Positions 35,206 to 48,419 of a DNA stretch of 64,000 bases are shown in pieces. The stretch is from the NCBI GenBank assembly GCA_001579985.1, contig LRSR01013122.1:62001-126000 (forward strand), given 5' to 3'. Position 1 is the stretch's first letter. Each line of letters begins with the position of its first letter. The position numbers were made by a program, and so were the translations under genes. Under the pieces are notes generated by a model. The model ran no database searches. It saw nothing but the letters and a program-made list of their open reading frames with translations, and was not told the origin of the DNA. This DNA is from Hypsibius dujardini. Lineage: Eukaryota > Tardigrada > Eutardigrada > Parachela > Hypsibiidae.

Positions 35206-38200
35206 CTGCAAAAAATGTTTCACATTTACTATTACAATTTGACGCAAAGAAATACTCCAAAACGGAACAGAAAGATAGGCGTGGCCATCAATCAACCAGA
35301 CCATCATCTTTTCTCGCGATTTGAATCTTCTAGTAATCTTAAAAATCAAGGAGTGTGCACTCTTTCCCAGAAACCGAACGATATTTTTAAAAAGGAACTT
35401 ATTTGGCCACACGCATACTTTGGCGACAAATACCAGGTAACTTAATTTAATTTACATTGTACATTTACACATGGAAACAAAATACATGCCTGGAAATACA
35501 GACAGACAAATAAACAGACAAATAGATAGACAAAGCTATGGTAAGGGTCACAGACGGATGGGCACGACAAGCAATAGCCCAAATTAGTGGTCAGCAGCTA
35601 CAGAGATGGAGAAAAGGAAATGTGGAAAATCCTACCGGCTTCTCCAGCTCCACACATGAGACTATGATCAGAGATATCCACAAACAGAATGATTATCCAT
35701 TCTTGATTTAAATCGATAAATAAAATCAGACGCTTATTTTTATTTTCAACTAGAAAATGACCAATGCCTTGATGAGCCGCCACTTTGAGAATGAGAAAGA
35801 AAGAGAATGAAAATGAAGAAGAGGTCCAACCAGGAAATAAAACGGTTGTTATCGCTAACTGTTTATGACTCGATACTTGATGCGGATGGCAAGCCTTAAT
35901 GATTTAAAAATGCCATCGTCAGTTTTTATTTAGGCACAGAAAGGGTAGATGTAAAAAACGAAGCTACCATAGATAGATAGTTGTGACAGAAAGTCTATTT
36001 TGACATGGCCGAATTACCGAAGGCGATATGCAGCGCAAAATGAAGACGCGCGCGCGCGCTTCTTTTTTTTTGCGGCCAGCAACACCATACACCACAGCCG
36101 GATAAAAAAACATGGCGTGTACTGGAAATTTTTGATTACCCATCAGACTACTCGGAGGGTCTTCTTACCAATCTCAGTGTGATGTGTCCTATTTACGCGC
36201 GGGGTAATCAAGTAGCCGACATCAATTGCAAACTTTATACAGACAAGCAGACGGAATATAGTTATAGAAAAGGTAGATGACGATGGGTACATTTAAAATA
36301 AGTAAGCCACGGAAGATTAACTACATGGCCGAGATTGAGAAAGAAGATGCCTGCGCCGCTTTTTATCGTCTGCCTCTGCCACATTAACTAGGTAAAGCCA
36401 TCGAGTAAACTGCGCGAGCAGATGGAAAAAAAGATAAAGCAGCAAAGTTTAAAAAACAATACCGCAACTTGAGAGTGTGCTGCAGGAATCGTAGCCAGAT
36501 AAACATCGAAACAACCGCAACCGCAAACCCTCCCTAATCAACAAGTTTCATTGTTAATTTGCGCTTCTGAAGTTGCCTTCCCTCTTCGGTCCTTCCCCTC
36601 TTAGCAACTTCTTTAACAGGTTCAATTCTTTTCTCTAGCTTCACTCGTTTCTCTTCGCTTTATTCTATTTCTTACTAATCGTAAGGGCAGTTAAAAGTTT
36701 AAAGCAGACACTTCCTGGTTTCACTCGAGCGCCACCAAGTGAGTGAGAACGCATGGAATAAACTTGATCATTTTGGCAGGTTTACAGCACATTGGCCGTG
36801 GCATGCATTGATTTCGATATTTTTTAAAACGATTAAGGTGAGAGCAAGGTTGCGTAATCAGCGGTACTTTCCCCGCTGTGCACTCCATTTCAAGTTTAGA
36901 AGAGAACAAGTTTTAATTTCACCCATCACATGACTGGCAATTTTTTACGGCCTCGTTCCCTCTCTCTTTCCCTCTCAGCGGACAAATAGTTTTCAAGATT
37001 ATTGAATTCCGAGTATAACGAGCAGGCAGTTTGAAAACCAGATTTTTTATTTATTTCGTCGCATTAGCAAACCAAATTGAGGGTTATTTTGGAGGGACTG
37101 TTGGTGGTAGAAAGGCCAAATGGCTGACCAGTGGTCAGACGACACGATAGATAGATCATTCGGGGGGCAAGTATGCATACAAATTTGGAGCTATGTAAAC
37201 TAAGCTGCTGGATATCGAACAAGTGCGGGATGAAATATGAGTGGCCGCGCTTTTATAAATTACCAAAGGGTCAGCTTCTAATGTCAAATTGCCAATCGAT
37301 TGGCAGTGACCCAGTCAGCCCCTAGTGCTCCCGAACTCTCAATTGGAAGCGGGAGGTGTCTGTAGCTTACAACAGCTTCTTCCCCCCCCCCTCTAAAAAG
37401 CGCAATGAGGAGGGATGCATTGATTTTCACAGCTACAAAATGAGGAAAAAGTTATTTGACCACTGGTCATGCTGTCTGTCTGTGATGGCCCTGGTTGTGA
37501 CTCACATCTAGACGCTCTGATTGGTCTAATTGCGACCTTCCTTTGTGACCCTGGGTTTACAATTGCGGATCTATCATTTTAGTTTTCTAATTCCGCAATG
37601 AACCAGAAATAGTTCAAATGGTAAAATCGATTCTTATGTTAGCTTTGAAGTTTGTCCTTTGTCTGACTGCAAGGAAAATTTGTTTCATAAAGCAGGGTAC
37701 ACTCCAAGAACTAGTACTGCATTAGCTTTAAAGTTTACAGTATGCGAAGTATACTGTAGTTATAATAAAGTTAATAAAATAATATAAACCATGATAGGAT
37801 GAAATAGAACACTGCCAAAACCAAAGAAGTGAAATAGTATAAATGAGACTTTCCCTTCCTAGCGTTCATCGGCAAAAACCGCTTCAAATATTACACTTTG
37901 GGCGTGGTCCTAAGTTCCATAATACAAGAAGTATAAGGAACCTAATTATTCTTAGATAGCATGAAGAAACTATCAATTCTTTTGTTCCCTTACACTATAA
38001 AGAACCAACCGTTTGAAAGAGAAAAAACAAGAAATTTCTGAAGTGGACTCACCGTTTTCTTGTGCGACGTGCAATCTTACACTCTGTACAAGTGCCGGGT
38101 TAAACGATTTTTTATGGCAAGAAAGTCTCGGTCAATCTGGGACAAGTAGTAGAAGAAACTATCTGAGAGAAAGAGATGAGTGTGGAGAAGGGCATAAAGC

Positions 38201-40105
38201 TGGACACGGGTCAGTTCGGGATTGGAAAAATGACGATGCGCAGTGAATGGGATTTGAGCCAGCGGGCAACTAACGAGTTTGAACTTGACGGGAATAAGGG
38301 AATGCCGGCCGGAAGAGAGGAAAGGGAGATGGGAAAGAGGAGCAGCTTGGTCAATTTATAAATTCAAATTTGAGCTGGCCTTTGGCCTTCACATTTTCCA
38401 CATCGGAAGTGGGAAGACCGACAGACTCGATCGATTTTTCCTTTTCATTGCGTCAGATATGGAAAGGGCATTAGTTGAACGGGAACAACTACTGTGAACG
38501 GGGCCGCCGCCTCTAGAAGCTCTACTCAAAATGTACGGGAATTAATCAGGCACTGGACAGTGGTCAGCGCAATAATACTCAAGCTAAACTACATTTGTCA
38601 ATCAAGTTGAAACGCTTAAAGTGGTCAGACTATGTAAATTAGTAACCATAGCATGATAGCAATATCCAGCATGCGGAAAGCAGAATGAGATATTCGCTTT
38701 TGTTACAACTATGTCTTACCGAAAAACAGAACAAACACACCAGCAAGAGAATTAGCTAATAACAAATTAATTCCAACCTGCAAATGGAGGATGATGGATG
38801 ATGAATCCTTGCCGTCGATCGGAGTAGAATTACGAACACATAGAACAATCGTTATCAATTGTCACCTTCCATACATACATGGGAAACATACCGTTCAAAA
38901 ATCTAAAACAGGGATTGGGAGTGCGAAGAGAGCTTGCTATTATTCAAAATGGATGCTACAGTATGCACGGCCAAAAATGGGTCAGTAATGCCAATTAAAA
39001 TCAGCGAACGAGAAGAAAGAAGGAAGCTTCTTCCAGAGAGAAAGAAAGGAAGGAGGGGAAAAAAGCCATGTGGTCAGTTTTAGTTACGACGGCTGGGGAA
39101 GAAATTGACAAGAGTCGGCCTGAAGCGAATAATGACGGCAACCTTGAAAATCTTTCATTGTGTATTCCTCTTTGCATTTTCACTTTCTCCCCTCTGCCTG
39201 CCTTGTCCTCTCTTTTTCCTCTTGTATTAATTAACGTAGGCTTAGAGATTTTTAGGGGAAAGCTGGAAAGACAATAGCCCGACGGTTGCTTCAAATAACG
39301 CAAACGAAAGACTAAAGAGAAGGAGAGGCAAGCACAAGTTTGGAGTTACGCGCAGAGTGACGCACCCTTTTGCCTCTCTTCTATGCTCTTCTCTTCTTTT
39401 CCTCAAACGACCACTGGCCAAATAAATGAGAATAAATCACACGTCCAGAGAGGCTGAAAAGAGGGAGGGAAAGACAAAATTATCTGAAAAGTTTCTCGCA
39501 GATTGCTTCGCTGACCGACTGCCTTACTTCTTTCTTCCTTCATTTTTCTGCACTTTCTTCACTCTTTCTCCCTGAATAGTCCAGTCTCTCTCCCTGCGAT
39601 GGAAATTCTTTATCGGCGCCGCAGCATTTCTTTACAGATGGCTGTCAAGAAAGACAAACGAGAGGGGCAAGAAGGGGGAAAGAATTTTCTCCAGCTGCAT
39701 AATTTAACGACGCCCTGATCAGATTTTCCTGGAAAAAAGGATAATGCTTGTGTGGGAGTTTTTGCAACCGGCTATGCACTGGAAGACCGCTCGTGGTCTT
39801 TGTCTGTCGTAAGGGATCGACTGATCTTTGTCTTGAACATTTTCCATGAAAATCAAGTGCTGCGTATACGTTTGCCGAACATAACAGCAACTAGGATCTC
39901 ATTAAAATGCGCTTTAAATTTTGTGGCAGCAATAAAAGTCACACTGAAACTTATGCTGAATAAAAAAACTGCCCAATTCTAATCAATTCTTAAAATAGGC
40001 CTTTCAGCCTTTTTGACTTTAAAATAGATAACGATTACTTAAGTAGAAAATAAAGTCTCATGACAAACTGCAATAAAATGTACAAAATGAATGAAATCAA
40101 ATATG
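35206..40105. other. Long non-coding stretch upstream of the zinc-finger gene
   Basis: About 4.9 kb between the first visible zinc-finger exon and the stop of the aminergic receptor. It probably contains the zinc-finger gene's 5' exon(s), a long first intron and the promoter. I found no coding exon I can support. GA-rich and CT-rich stretches are frequent from 38250 to 39550. A cluster of TGACCA/TGGTCA palindromes is listed separately. Confidence 0.5.
37124..39420. promoter_or_regulatory. Cluster of TGACCA-N-TGGTCA palindromes and TGGTCAG motifs
   Basis: Two perfect palindromes, CTGACCAGTGGTCAG at 37124-37138 and TGACCACTGGTCA at 37457-37469, lie about 330 bases apart. Related single motifs follow: AGTGGTCAG near 38570, GTGGTCAGAC at 38621-38630, TGTGGTCAG near 39070 and CGACCACTGGCCA at 39408-39420. 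Such everted half-sites resemble nuclear-receptor or other dimeric factor sites. A regulatory role for the neighbouring minus-strand zinc-finger gene is inference. Confidence 0.35.
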
Positions 40106-40891
40106 TCACTTATAGAGAAGGCCATCACGAGAAAAAAAGCGACTATTAGAAATTTCGGGTGAGTCTCCCTGGACAGAATTGAGAGAGGTCAGCCGAACCG
40201 TGAGTGGTCGTCTTGATCTTGGGTTAGTTATTCGGAGGAACTTGGCCAAACGAGTGAACTTGCGGTGCATCATTATTTTGAAGGCCGTCCGATAGTTTTT
40301 CACCATGCCAAATATCAACACCGGATTGAGTACCGAATTGGCGAGACCCAGCCAGAGACTCACGTAAAATCCAATTGCTAAATAAAATTGTTCCTCCTCC
40401 TCTGCCTCTGTCGGTTCATAAATTTGTATGTCTGTCCGATAATTCGGTCCAATGCAATAGGCCTCCAATAGCATCATGATGAAGTAAGGGGTCCAACACA
40501 CAACAAATGCTAGAAACACAACGGCGCACAGTCGTACCATTCGAATATCCTTGCTGAATAGAAGAGCTCTCCGAACTGTTACCGGAGGGGATGAAGGTCC
40601 CGATGAGGACTGGTCCGAGGACACGGACTCACAGCTTATGCTTATGTTGGAGCTCATTGCAACAGACTGCTTGATTGTTTCAATCTTTTTGGCTTGCCGG
40701 TACGCAACAATGAAAATTCGCACGTAAAAGTAGATCATAACCAGAATAGGGACGAAAAATTGGAAGAATGTCGTCCCAGTCGTGAAATCTCGCGACGCCC
40801 AGAAAGAACAAACGCACTGCAAATGATAAGATTAGTTTCACAAATTATGTACCATTCGGGGCTTTGTAAATGTAAAACAGATTAGGGCTTG

Positions 40892-40932
<41 letters not shown>

Positions 40933-41779
40933 TAATTTGTGAATCTGTTTACTAAATTTCGTTTGGTCATGGTGGTATATATGCTCACCCCTCGATCGCT
41001 AGGTCGCTGTTTGCCACATCGGTTTCTCATCTGCGACAGAGAAGCGGAAACGTTTCCGTTAACAATATTCCAAACTGTCCTTCTGCTGAATTCGTTTTCA
41101 ATGTGAACATCGGCCATGATACTTCCAAAGGTAGAAGGAATCGGCAGGAGCCAAAATAAAATGATTGTCGGAGGAATGAGCCGTTTGACCCATCGCTCAT
41201 ACCAGAAAACTCGCACTATGCGAAAGTAACGTTCAGCGGCTACCTGTTAGTATGATAAGTAGGAGCTATTGGTTTAATTAGCCGGAATCAAAAGATCGAT
41301 TGGTGTTGTACGAACCCCCGTGAGATGGAATATACTGATGGTTGTGAGATGAATGTCGAACGACTGCACAAGTTTGCAAAGGACAACGGAGAACTGCCAG
41401 CAATTTGCCTGAATATGCTTAACAATGTGGAACGGTCCCACGACAAGTCCAACCAGCAAATCTACAACAGAATCATCTTCTTTTTTAATTATTATTTCAT
41501 ATTACAGGTTCTTTACGTACCAATGACCGCGTTGGAGACCAAAAGTTTATTTGTGGGAGTATGAAGAGATCTAGTTAAAGTAATGGTCAGGATGAAGGCC
41601 AAGTTGACGAGCACCGTTGAAGCGGAGATCAAAGACAAGAATCCGTCCGCAATAAGTGTACCAGTTGTTGTTCTGTTTGTGTCGCATTCACATGGAAGAG
41701 TCGCAGTGATGGAGGAGAGATCGCGCAAATCGAAATGTATGGGCGTCTGATTTCTTATTGGGGCCCAAGTGCTGCTCAT
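40106..41779 (-). CDS. Aminergic G-protein-coupled receptor
   Basis: Four exons (41521-41779, 41316-41461, 40989-41243, 40106-40816) with matching phases encode 456 residues. The N-terminus carries NQT and NRT glycosylation sites. TM1-TM2 read LVNLAFILTITL and NAVI joined to DLLVGLVVGPF. In TM3 (CKLVQSFDIHLTTISIF...AAERY) an Asp sits exactly 18 residues before the Arg of ERY, the 3.32 position that binds biogenic amines, and Cys3.25 is present. TM5 has Thr-Thr where catecholamine-type receptors have Ser. TM6 has CWTPYF. TM7 reads WLGLANSVLNPVLIF, so the usual NPxxY Tyr is Ile. The third loop is Ser-rich. The ligand (serotonin, tyramine, octopamine, dopamine or other) cannot be decided. The donor after TM3 is the unusual GTTCGT. 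Confidence 0.88.
40894..40932. repeat. (TCTG)n microsatellite in a GPCR intron
   Basis: Nearly ten uninterrupted TCTG units inside the intron between exons 3 and 4 of the aminergic receptor. It is one of several TCTG/CAGA tracts in the window. Confidence 0.95.
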
Positions 41780-42485
41780 CTTCGTCGTTGTATCGGTTGA
41801 TCTGGGCTTGAATCTTTTTAATTTAATTTAAACAAACCAACAGATAACACCATTACACAACAACTACAACGAACAAGCAGTAGAGACTCCCAACCTTCAA
41901 TGGCAAAAGCAAGACTAATGATACCAGGTCGAATGCCTTTCTTTGAGAGTTCTGCCGTGGTTAATGCTGTAGACAGGAAAGCAGCGCAATCTTATCCCGG
42001 TTTGAAAATGAGAATGACTCCATTTTACGCGATATTGCTGCTGTCAAATTGACGACCTTGAGCTGGAGCACACTGCACTTGCATGGGTCTGTATCTGAAG
42101 CTGAAAGTCCGCTGATACGGTGTCCTCTTTCTCTGATAAGTAACTTAAAAATGTCGACAGTGGAAAGACTATTGATGTTGCATTGTCAGGTAATCTCATT
42201 AACTCTCATTATAATTGAAATTATTATTTTCAGTGTTTTTGTATTACAGAAAATGTTTAATTCTCCACATCTGGAGAACATTTTTACACAATTACAAGTG
42301 CAGCGACCAGAAGCGCGTCCAGTTGGTCAAGAAAATTTTGAAGAACGGCCAAAAAATACCAAGGAATAATTCTTGACATCACAACCAAACATGGCACCTA
42401 AATAACGTAACTCAAAATTATCATTTTAAAAAGCTCTGAGAAAGAAAGACATGATTTGAACTTGCGTATATGATCATTCTCAATT
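41780..42485. other. Intergenic between Trk 3' end and GPCR 5' end
   Basis: About 700 bases on which the Trk gene ends and the aminergic receptor begins, both on the minus strand. It must contain the GPCR promoter. A 106-codon plus-strand frame at 42049-42369 has no supporting context. Confidence 0.5.
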
Positions 42486-45400
42486 TCAGGCAAGAACGTC
42501 AACGTAAGCATTTTGCCCCTCTAACCGCTCGGATGTTTTGAGCTTTTCCAGCATTTCTTTCAGCAAGTCATGGGCCGTTCGAATGTTTATCCGATCCTGT
42601 GGACTGCTACGCCAACAGCACAACATCACCTGTTTATACACGATTTCCGGGCAGGCTGGAGGTCGCTCCAGTAATCTGCCTTCTTTGACGTTGGTGACGA
42701 CCTCGTAGTTGGATAAGGCATACCACGGCTGCTTCCCGAACGTGAAAATCTCCCACAATACCACACCGAAAGACCAGATGTCACTGTCCGTTGTGAATCT
42801 TCTATAAACGATACTTTCCGGCGGCATCCATCGTACGGGAAGCAGAGCGTTCTCTCCCACTTTATAATAGTCGGTGGAGTAAATGTCCCGTGACATGCCA
42901 AAGTCCCCGATTTTAACGGTCATGTCCACTCCCACGAGGCAGTTTCGGGTGGCGAGGTCCCTGTGCACAAAGTGCTGAGAGCTGAGATAATGCATCCCGC
43001 AGGCGATCTGCACCGATATATGGAATAGATCGAGCGGGCTTAAGGATGATGTCTGGACGCTGTCTCGGGGAAGCAGGAGGAGAGCATCCGGACCGTGGGT
43101 TCTACGATGGAAGACACATCAATTCAACGTAATAAACCAAGTTAATAGACGATTCAGTCCTGGATGAACTTAATGGCTTGCATCTTCCCGCATAAATAAT
43201 GGAATCGAATATACAATGTATTTAGGCATGTTACTGTGCGTTTTGTTAGAAAGACTAGACGTTTCTAGGTGTTCCTTTGATTCACAATATAACTCGTATG
43301 AGTAAAACCAATGTTTTCTGTGTTACCTGAGATAATTGTTGAGGTCACCTTCCTATAAAAAATCAATGTAGAAATCAATGTCTTTTTCAATGTACATATG
43401 CAAATGACAGTGTTTAGTTTCTTCACTATCCCACGTACCTCCATATACTCCAGTACGATCATGCGTTCCTTGTCGCCGTCAATACAAACGCCAAAGAATT
43501 TGACGATGTTGTCGTGTTGAAATGTCGTTAGGAGCTAGCAGCAAAAAAAGATTAGCTTACTGACGGCTTGAAAGGCACAGTAAACAAAACAGCCAATTAA
43601 TCATACCTCGGCTTCACGTTCAAAATCGCTAATCGTATCTTGTTTGACCCTTTCCTTGAGAGTTTTAACGGCCACCAATCGAGACGTCTCCTGGGAGTCA
43701 AAATATTTTGCTAGGTAAACTCTCCCAAATGCCCCCTCTCCCAGCTCCTTCTGAAAAACCAACAAATGCCGCGGAATGTGACGCATGTGACTGGAGCCGG
43801 TGGAACCGTTGCTGTTGGTTAGCGGGCGCACAAAGTACGACGGATTCTCAATCATATTGCGCAGCACGCCGCCAGCACTGCTCGAACCGGAAGCCAGTAA
43901 TGGCTGACCGCTTGCATTTCCGTTGGCACAGAGAAGTTTACTAAACTCCATGGTGAGAGGGTGCTGAGAATTGCTGGATTGCTGTTTCCGTCGGTAGCGT
44001 TTTAAGAGGAGAAAAATAATCGCTGTGAGGAGAATGATGGTGACGAGGATTGAACCGGCAATGATCCCGACATGAGTGGAGGTCAAAGCGGGACTCACTC
44101 CCGGGGTCGTGGCCCGGAAACGTGCGGGCATGAAGGCAGGATTGCTGTCAGTCAGGTGATTTGTCGGAGGGCGAAGAAAATGAATGCCGGGAGATTTATA
44201 AGCTGCAAAAAAGTAAACCAAGATGCCAATTGAGGAAGAACAATTTGGTGGAGTATTTGAAGGCACTTACATATGACACAGCTGGCATTGGCTTGACCGT
44301 AGGCATTCTCTGCGACCAGCACATACGTTCCAGAGAACCTCGGGAGCTCTCCATCGAGGGAAAGTTGGCCGGCCACGGTTGAAAGGTCGTGGGTTGCTGA
44401 TACGCGTACCTGAACCATTGTGCTCACCGGAAGTACTTGTCCGTTGAAAAACCACGTCATATTTGGCAACGGTTGACCCGTGACATTGTATTCAACGGTG
44501 GTAAATAAACGTTTTACGGGTTGAGCCATAGATATTCTTGGCGGACCTGAAAGAACTTTTCTAAACTTTTCTTCCCGTCAAATGCAGTTACTTATTTTTC
44601 CTCCATTCAAGGGTTAAGTTGCAGGGTCTGTCCATAAATCTTCTTTTTTTTATTCTATTTGGAGATCGGATACTTTAAACTTTTCCTGAGAAGTAGGTAT
44701 GCATGCTGTTACCGTCTATTATAAGGCGTGCTTGCATCTGCTCCTTTCCGGCCATTGAATCGGCAATGCAGGTAATCCAGCCGTTATCGCTGTAGCTAAG
44801 GTTGAACAGATGCAGCAAGTGGACGTCCCTGTTTAGGCTGACATTGCGCACCACTGTAATCTTATAGTCTGAGGTAATGTCGGAGGTTTTCCAGTAAACT
44901 CGCGGCGGTGGCGTGCCGGATGCGATGCAGGAAACGGTCACGTTGTCGGTCTCGTTGAGCGTGACCAGTCGGGGCCAGACAATTATTTCCGGTACGTCTA
45001 TTAACAAAAGTAAGAGCGCCAAAATCTGTCAACATGGCTGGGCCATTTGAATGTCTGGACGCCTGACTAACTATAGCTCTCATTTCGCTCGCTCGCAAAG
45101 CTTAAAGGATAATGGCTTTCTTAATGATGTCTGTCTTGCTAAAGTTAACTTTATTCCAGTTCATTACAGTGTAGTATAAACACTCCCATCATTAAAATGA
45201 CTTGCGAGTACTTGTCCTTCGCCTAGATAAAGACCCTAATCCCTCGATGATGAAAAGGGGCATTTTCCTAATCATCAAGACTGAATAAAGTGTGGCAAGG
45301 CAAAAAAAAACAGAGCATGGTACTGTTGGGGGAGAGTAAGACCTACCGCAGTCGGGAATGGGTGCAGTGCCCAGTGGAATGGACCCTCGCTGGGATAATG

Positions 45401-48400
45401 TTCCGCGTTTCCCACCCGTTGGCGTGCAGTTTAACTTTTTCCCAGTATCGGCTAATATGGGACTGGAGGAATTGATCAAGGTCTGGAGCCATTTATTTTC
45501 GCACGCGCAGACAAGGGGATTTTCGGTCAGCACTCTGGAATGAGCACAGATAATAATTTTGAGTAGAATTCTAAATCATTCACCAAACTTAATTCTATCC
45601 ATTGGCTCTGCAGTTCTCGTGTTGAAATTGTCCACCCATTGTCTACTTTTATGAGTTACGTTTTAGAATGGCTTTCGTGACTCTCCAGCGCTAAATTGAT
45701 GAGTGCATGTATCTGCTAGAATTTCTTCTTTTATGTACATGGTTGAAAGATATAAGTGCTCCCGTTGATGAAGACACGACACCGTGCCGAGGGACTTGGG
45801 ATAGACTTGCTTTATGAGATTTAGTATGGCAGTCACTTTCATTCACTTACAATTCTAGCGCCAGGAAATGATCGAAAAACGCCTCTGCAAAAGAAAAGCC
45901 CGGATGTGGTTGTCATGTCATGTCATGGAAGGGCAAAATCATCACAGGAAAAAAGAGCGGGCAAATCAAGGAGGGAGGAAGGAGGAAAGGAAAGGAGACT
46001 CACCACGGGGCAGAATTTCAATTTTGTTCCCGCGAAGATATCTGCAAGAGAGAGAGAGAGAGAGAGAGAGTTAAAATGCACTAATCACGATGGATCATCC
46101 ACACGGAGCCCGTGTTTCTCCCTCTTTTAATGTAAATTTGTCTGAGGGTGAAACTCAAAAAAAAGAAGGAAGGCTTTGAGTAAAGAGAAAGGAAGGCCTA
46201 ATCAGCGATTCCATTGAACATTGATGCCGGGATCAATTGATTTTTTGGTCCCTTGAGCCGCATGTTTTCATGACTTTCTCTGAAGTCCTTTCTAATGGTC
46301 TTTCTCCACATGACCCACTACTACTACGACTACAGTATCCAGGTTGTAGAATTGTATCAAAACTACATATATTTACTGTTCAAAACAACGATTGACCCTC
46401 CTCGGTTGCACAACGATCAGACGGTATAACCACACCCACCCACATAAAAGCTTCTAATCATTAGCGACGTTTCCTTTCCTCCTACAGCACCTATACAGAT
46501 AAATGTATCTCCGAAAATAATCGATAGATATCAGTAGCCAATGTGATGTTTCAACAGGATACTCGATCGTGTGGAGATAGAAACTAATTTAGTCGCGTAC
46601 TCAAAAAGTGTTGACTTTGTATGCGGCTCACGAACGATACTATACACTATACTACTGAACTAGGACCCTAAATGCACATGGAGAGCCTTTAGTGCTGTCA
46701 TCAACGCTGATTGAAGAAGACTAGCCGGGAAACACTAATTTGCTGACTGCCTTTTGAATTGAGCGGAAGAAAGGAATCCCCACGCAACACGACAACGGTA
46801 TTGCTACATCGCAAACCAATCGCAAGGAGGAAGAGCAGTCTTTCAGCTTAGATCGATAATTCTAAACCAAATATATAACCTTTCTTTGTCCGTCGTGAAC
46901 TCGTCTGTGCATGGAAAATGAACAAGCTAAAGAATCACACTGTGAAATATGACTAGTAGTTCCTAAATCATCGAAAGGGCATTAATGTTCCGAGGACACA
47001 CGATACAGTGTGTATCTTTCTCTTTTTGAAGGTATTTCGCTCTTCGCAAATCTTCACGAGGCCCCACGTCACGCCGTGCGTTAATGGCCACGGGATATCT
47101 AACAATCATATGTAGCAGTCTCTATATAGCGCTTGTTTAATGAAGTTAGAAAAGCCATTTAAATCGTCGCCTCAGCTCGTTTTACAGCAGTGAATGTGAG
47201 TGTCTAGAATAGCGTGTGCATGTCTGTCAAGTGTAAAAAGCGATCTCTTCTAAATCCTGACAGCTCCAAGGCACGCATGGGGAAGTACTTCCGGTCCCTT
47301 CGGTTCTTTAACGCGTTCACTTACAATTGCTTGAGGTTAGGGTTGTGCGCAAACGTTTTCCCGTCCATGAATGAAATTCCATTATTTTCCAGGGTACTGC
47401 AATAAGAAACATCAACAAGTTTTGCGGGGTAATTCGTTCGTACCACTAATTTATTGTCGAATCAGAACCCCTTTAAACTGGCGACTTGGAACTGGCGCTT
47501 CCAGGCGAGCGCTTAAGATGAATGGGTGCATGAACCCTCGTTTCCGGATAATTTAACCCTATTTTTGGATGTGGATTTGATGGGAGAAATTCCTTCGCCC
47601 ACCCGTACTGCATTTGCACTTACAGCTTCTGGAGCCGAGTATAGTTTCTAAAGGATGACGCTGTCAAATGTGTCAGTCGTGGCTGGTGGTCGATGTATCT
47701 AAAAGGACAGAAAGATCGCCGTGATCGATGAACCTGCACGAAGCGGAAACTGCAGTCTCTCTGTGGCAAATTAAAAGGAACCGGAACAGCTGATGCGGTT
47801 AAATAAATTCAAAGTAAAAGCTCCCTCTAAATGTCAAAGCCAATCATGCTACCCCGACTGGATACAGCCTACCAGTCAAGCTTCCGGTTCCCGTTATTTA
47901 AGACTTGAGTTATGTATTATTTCCAGCAAAAAAATATACGGTATACTGTCTGCTTTTTCTAATGCCGGAATCTCTCCCGGATAATAGAAATCATGGGTAA
48001 TTAGGAATGGGCATGGAAATGAAAAGAGGTCATAGTTCCGCAAATCTTCCCATTTTTCATAGTCAAACAAATAAAATATCTTCGTCCTTGAATGCGTCGG
48101 CTGGCTAGCGCAATCGGCTGAAAAGTATCCATGTAATCAATGCTAAAACTTCTTATGAAATATCTGTTATATTATTCCTACTTATCCGCATGAACAAATT
48201 GATGGACATCCAGGACAAGCGATTATAAGGGACTCACATTTCGGTAATATTTCCCATCCGAGATTCCGGCCAGAGAAGAGGAATGCCCGTGAGGGTGTCT
48301 GCGCGCCGGCAATTGATACTGGTTTCGGAGCAGTAACAGGCGCCATTGTGACAGACATCCTCGTCGGACATCCCGGAAGCCAACAGAATAATCAGACAAA

Positions 48401-48419
48401 ATACAAAATGCCAGACCAT
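42486..48419 (-). CDS. NTRK: Trk neurotrophin-receptor-type tyrosine kinase, complete
   Basis: Twelve exons (48238-48419, 47624-47698, 47325-47396, 46004-46041, 45851-45884, 45347-45534, 44713-44997, 44271-44546, 43607-44202, 43439-43534, 43327-43352, 42486-43101) encode 827 residues, close to human TrkB. In order: signal peptide 1-17; LRR N-cap cysteines 23-37; leucine-rich repeats ([24 protein letters not shown]); LRR C-cap ([15 protein letters not shown]); two Ig domains (about 197-291 and 292-383); TM 428-450. The juxtamembrane ENPSYF has Tyr506, matching the Shc-docking Tyr490 of TrkA. The kinase has GEGAFG (538-543), Lys563, HRDLATRN (669-676), DFG (689-691) and the Trk loop YSTDYY (697-702). 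The C-terminus YVDVLA has Tyr822, matching the PLC-gamma docking site. One exon is only 26 bases. It looks functional. Confidence 0.96.

Noticed and set aside
38700-38790. A short minus-strand hydrophobic stretch between TTTGCAG and GTAAGA, considered as a 5' exon of the zinc-finger gene
   Set aside because: Its phase does not fit the exon at 35205 and it has no ATG.
48090-48170. A tRNA-like A-box sequence (GGCTAGCGCAATCGGCTGA)
   Set aside because: No B-box or cloverleaf follows. I found no convincing tRNA in the window.
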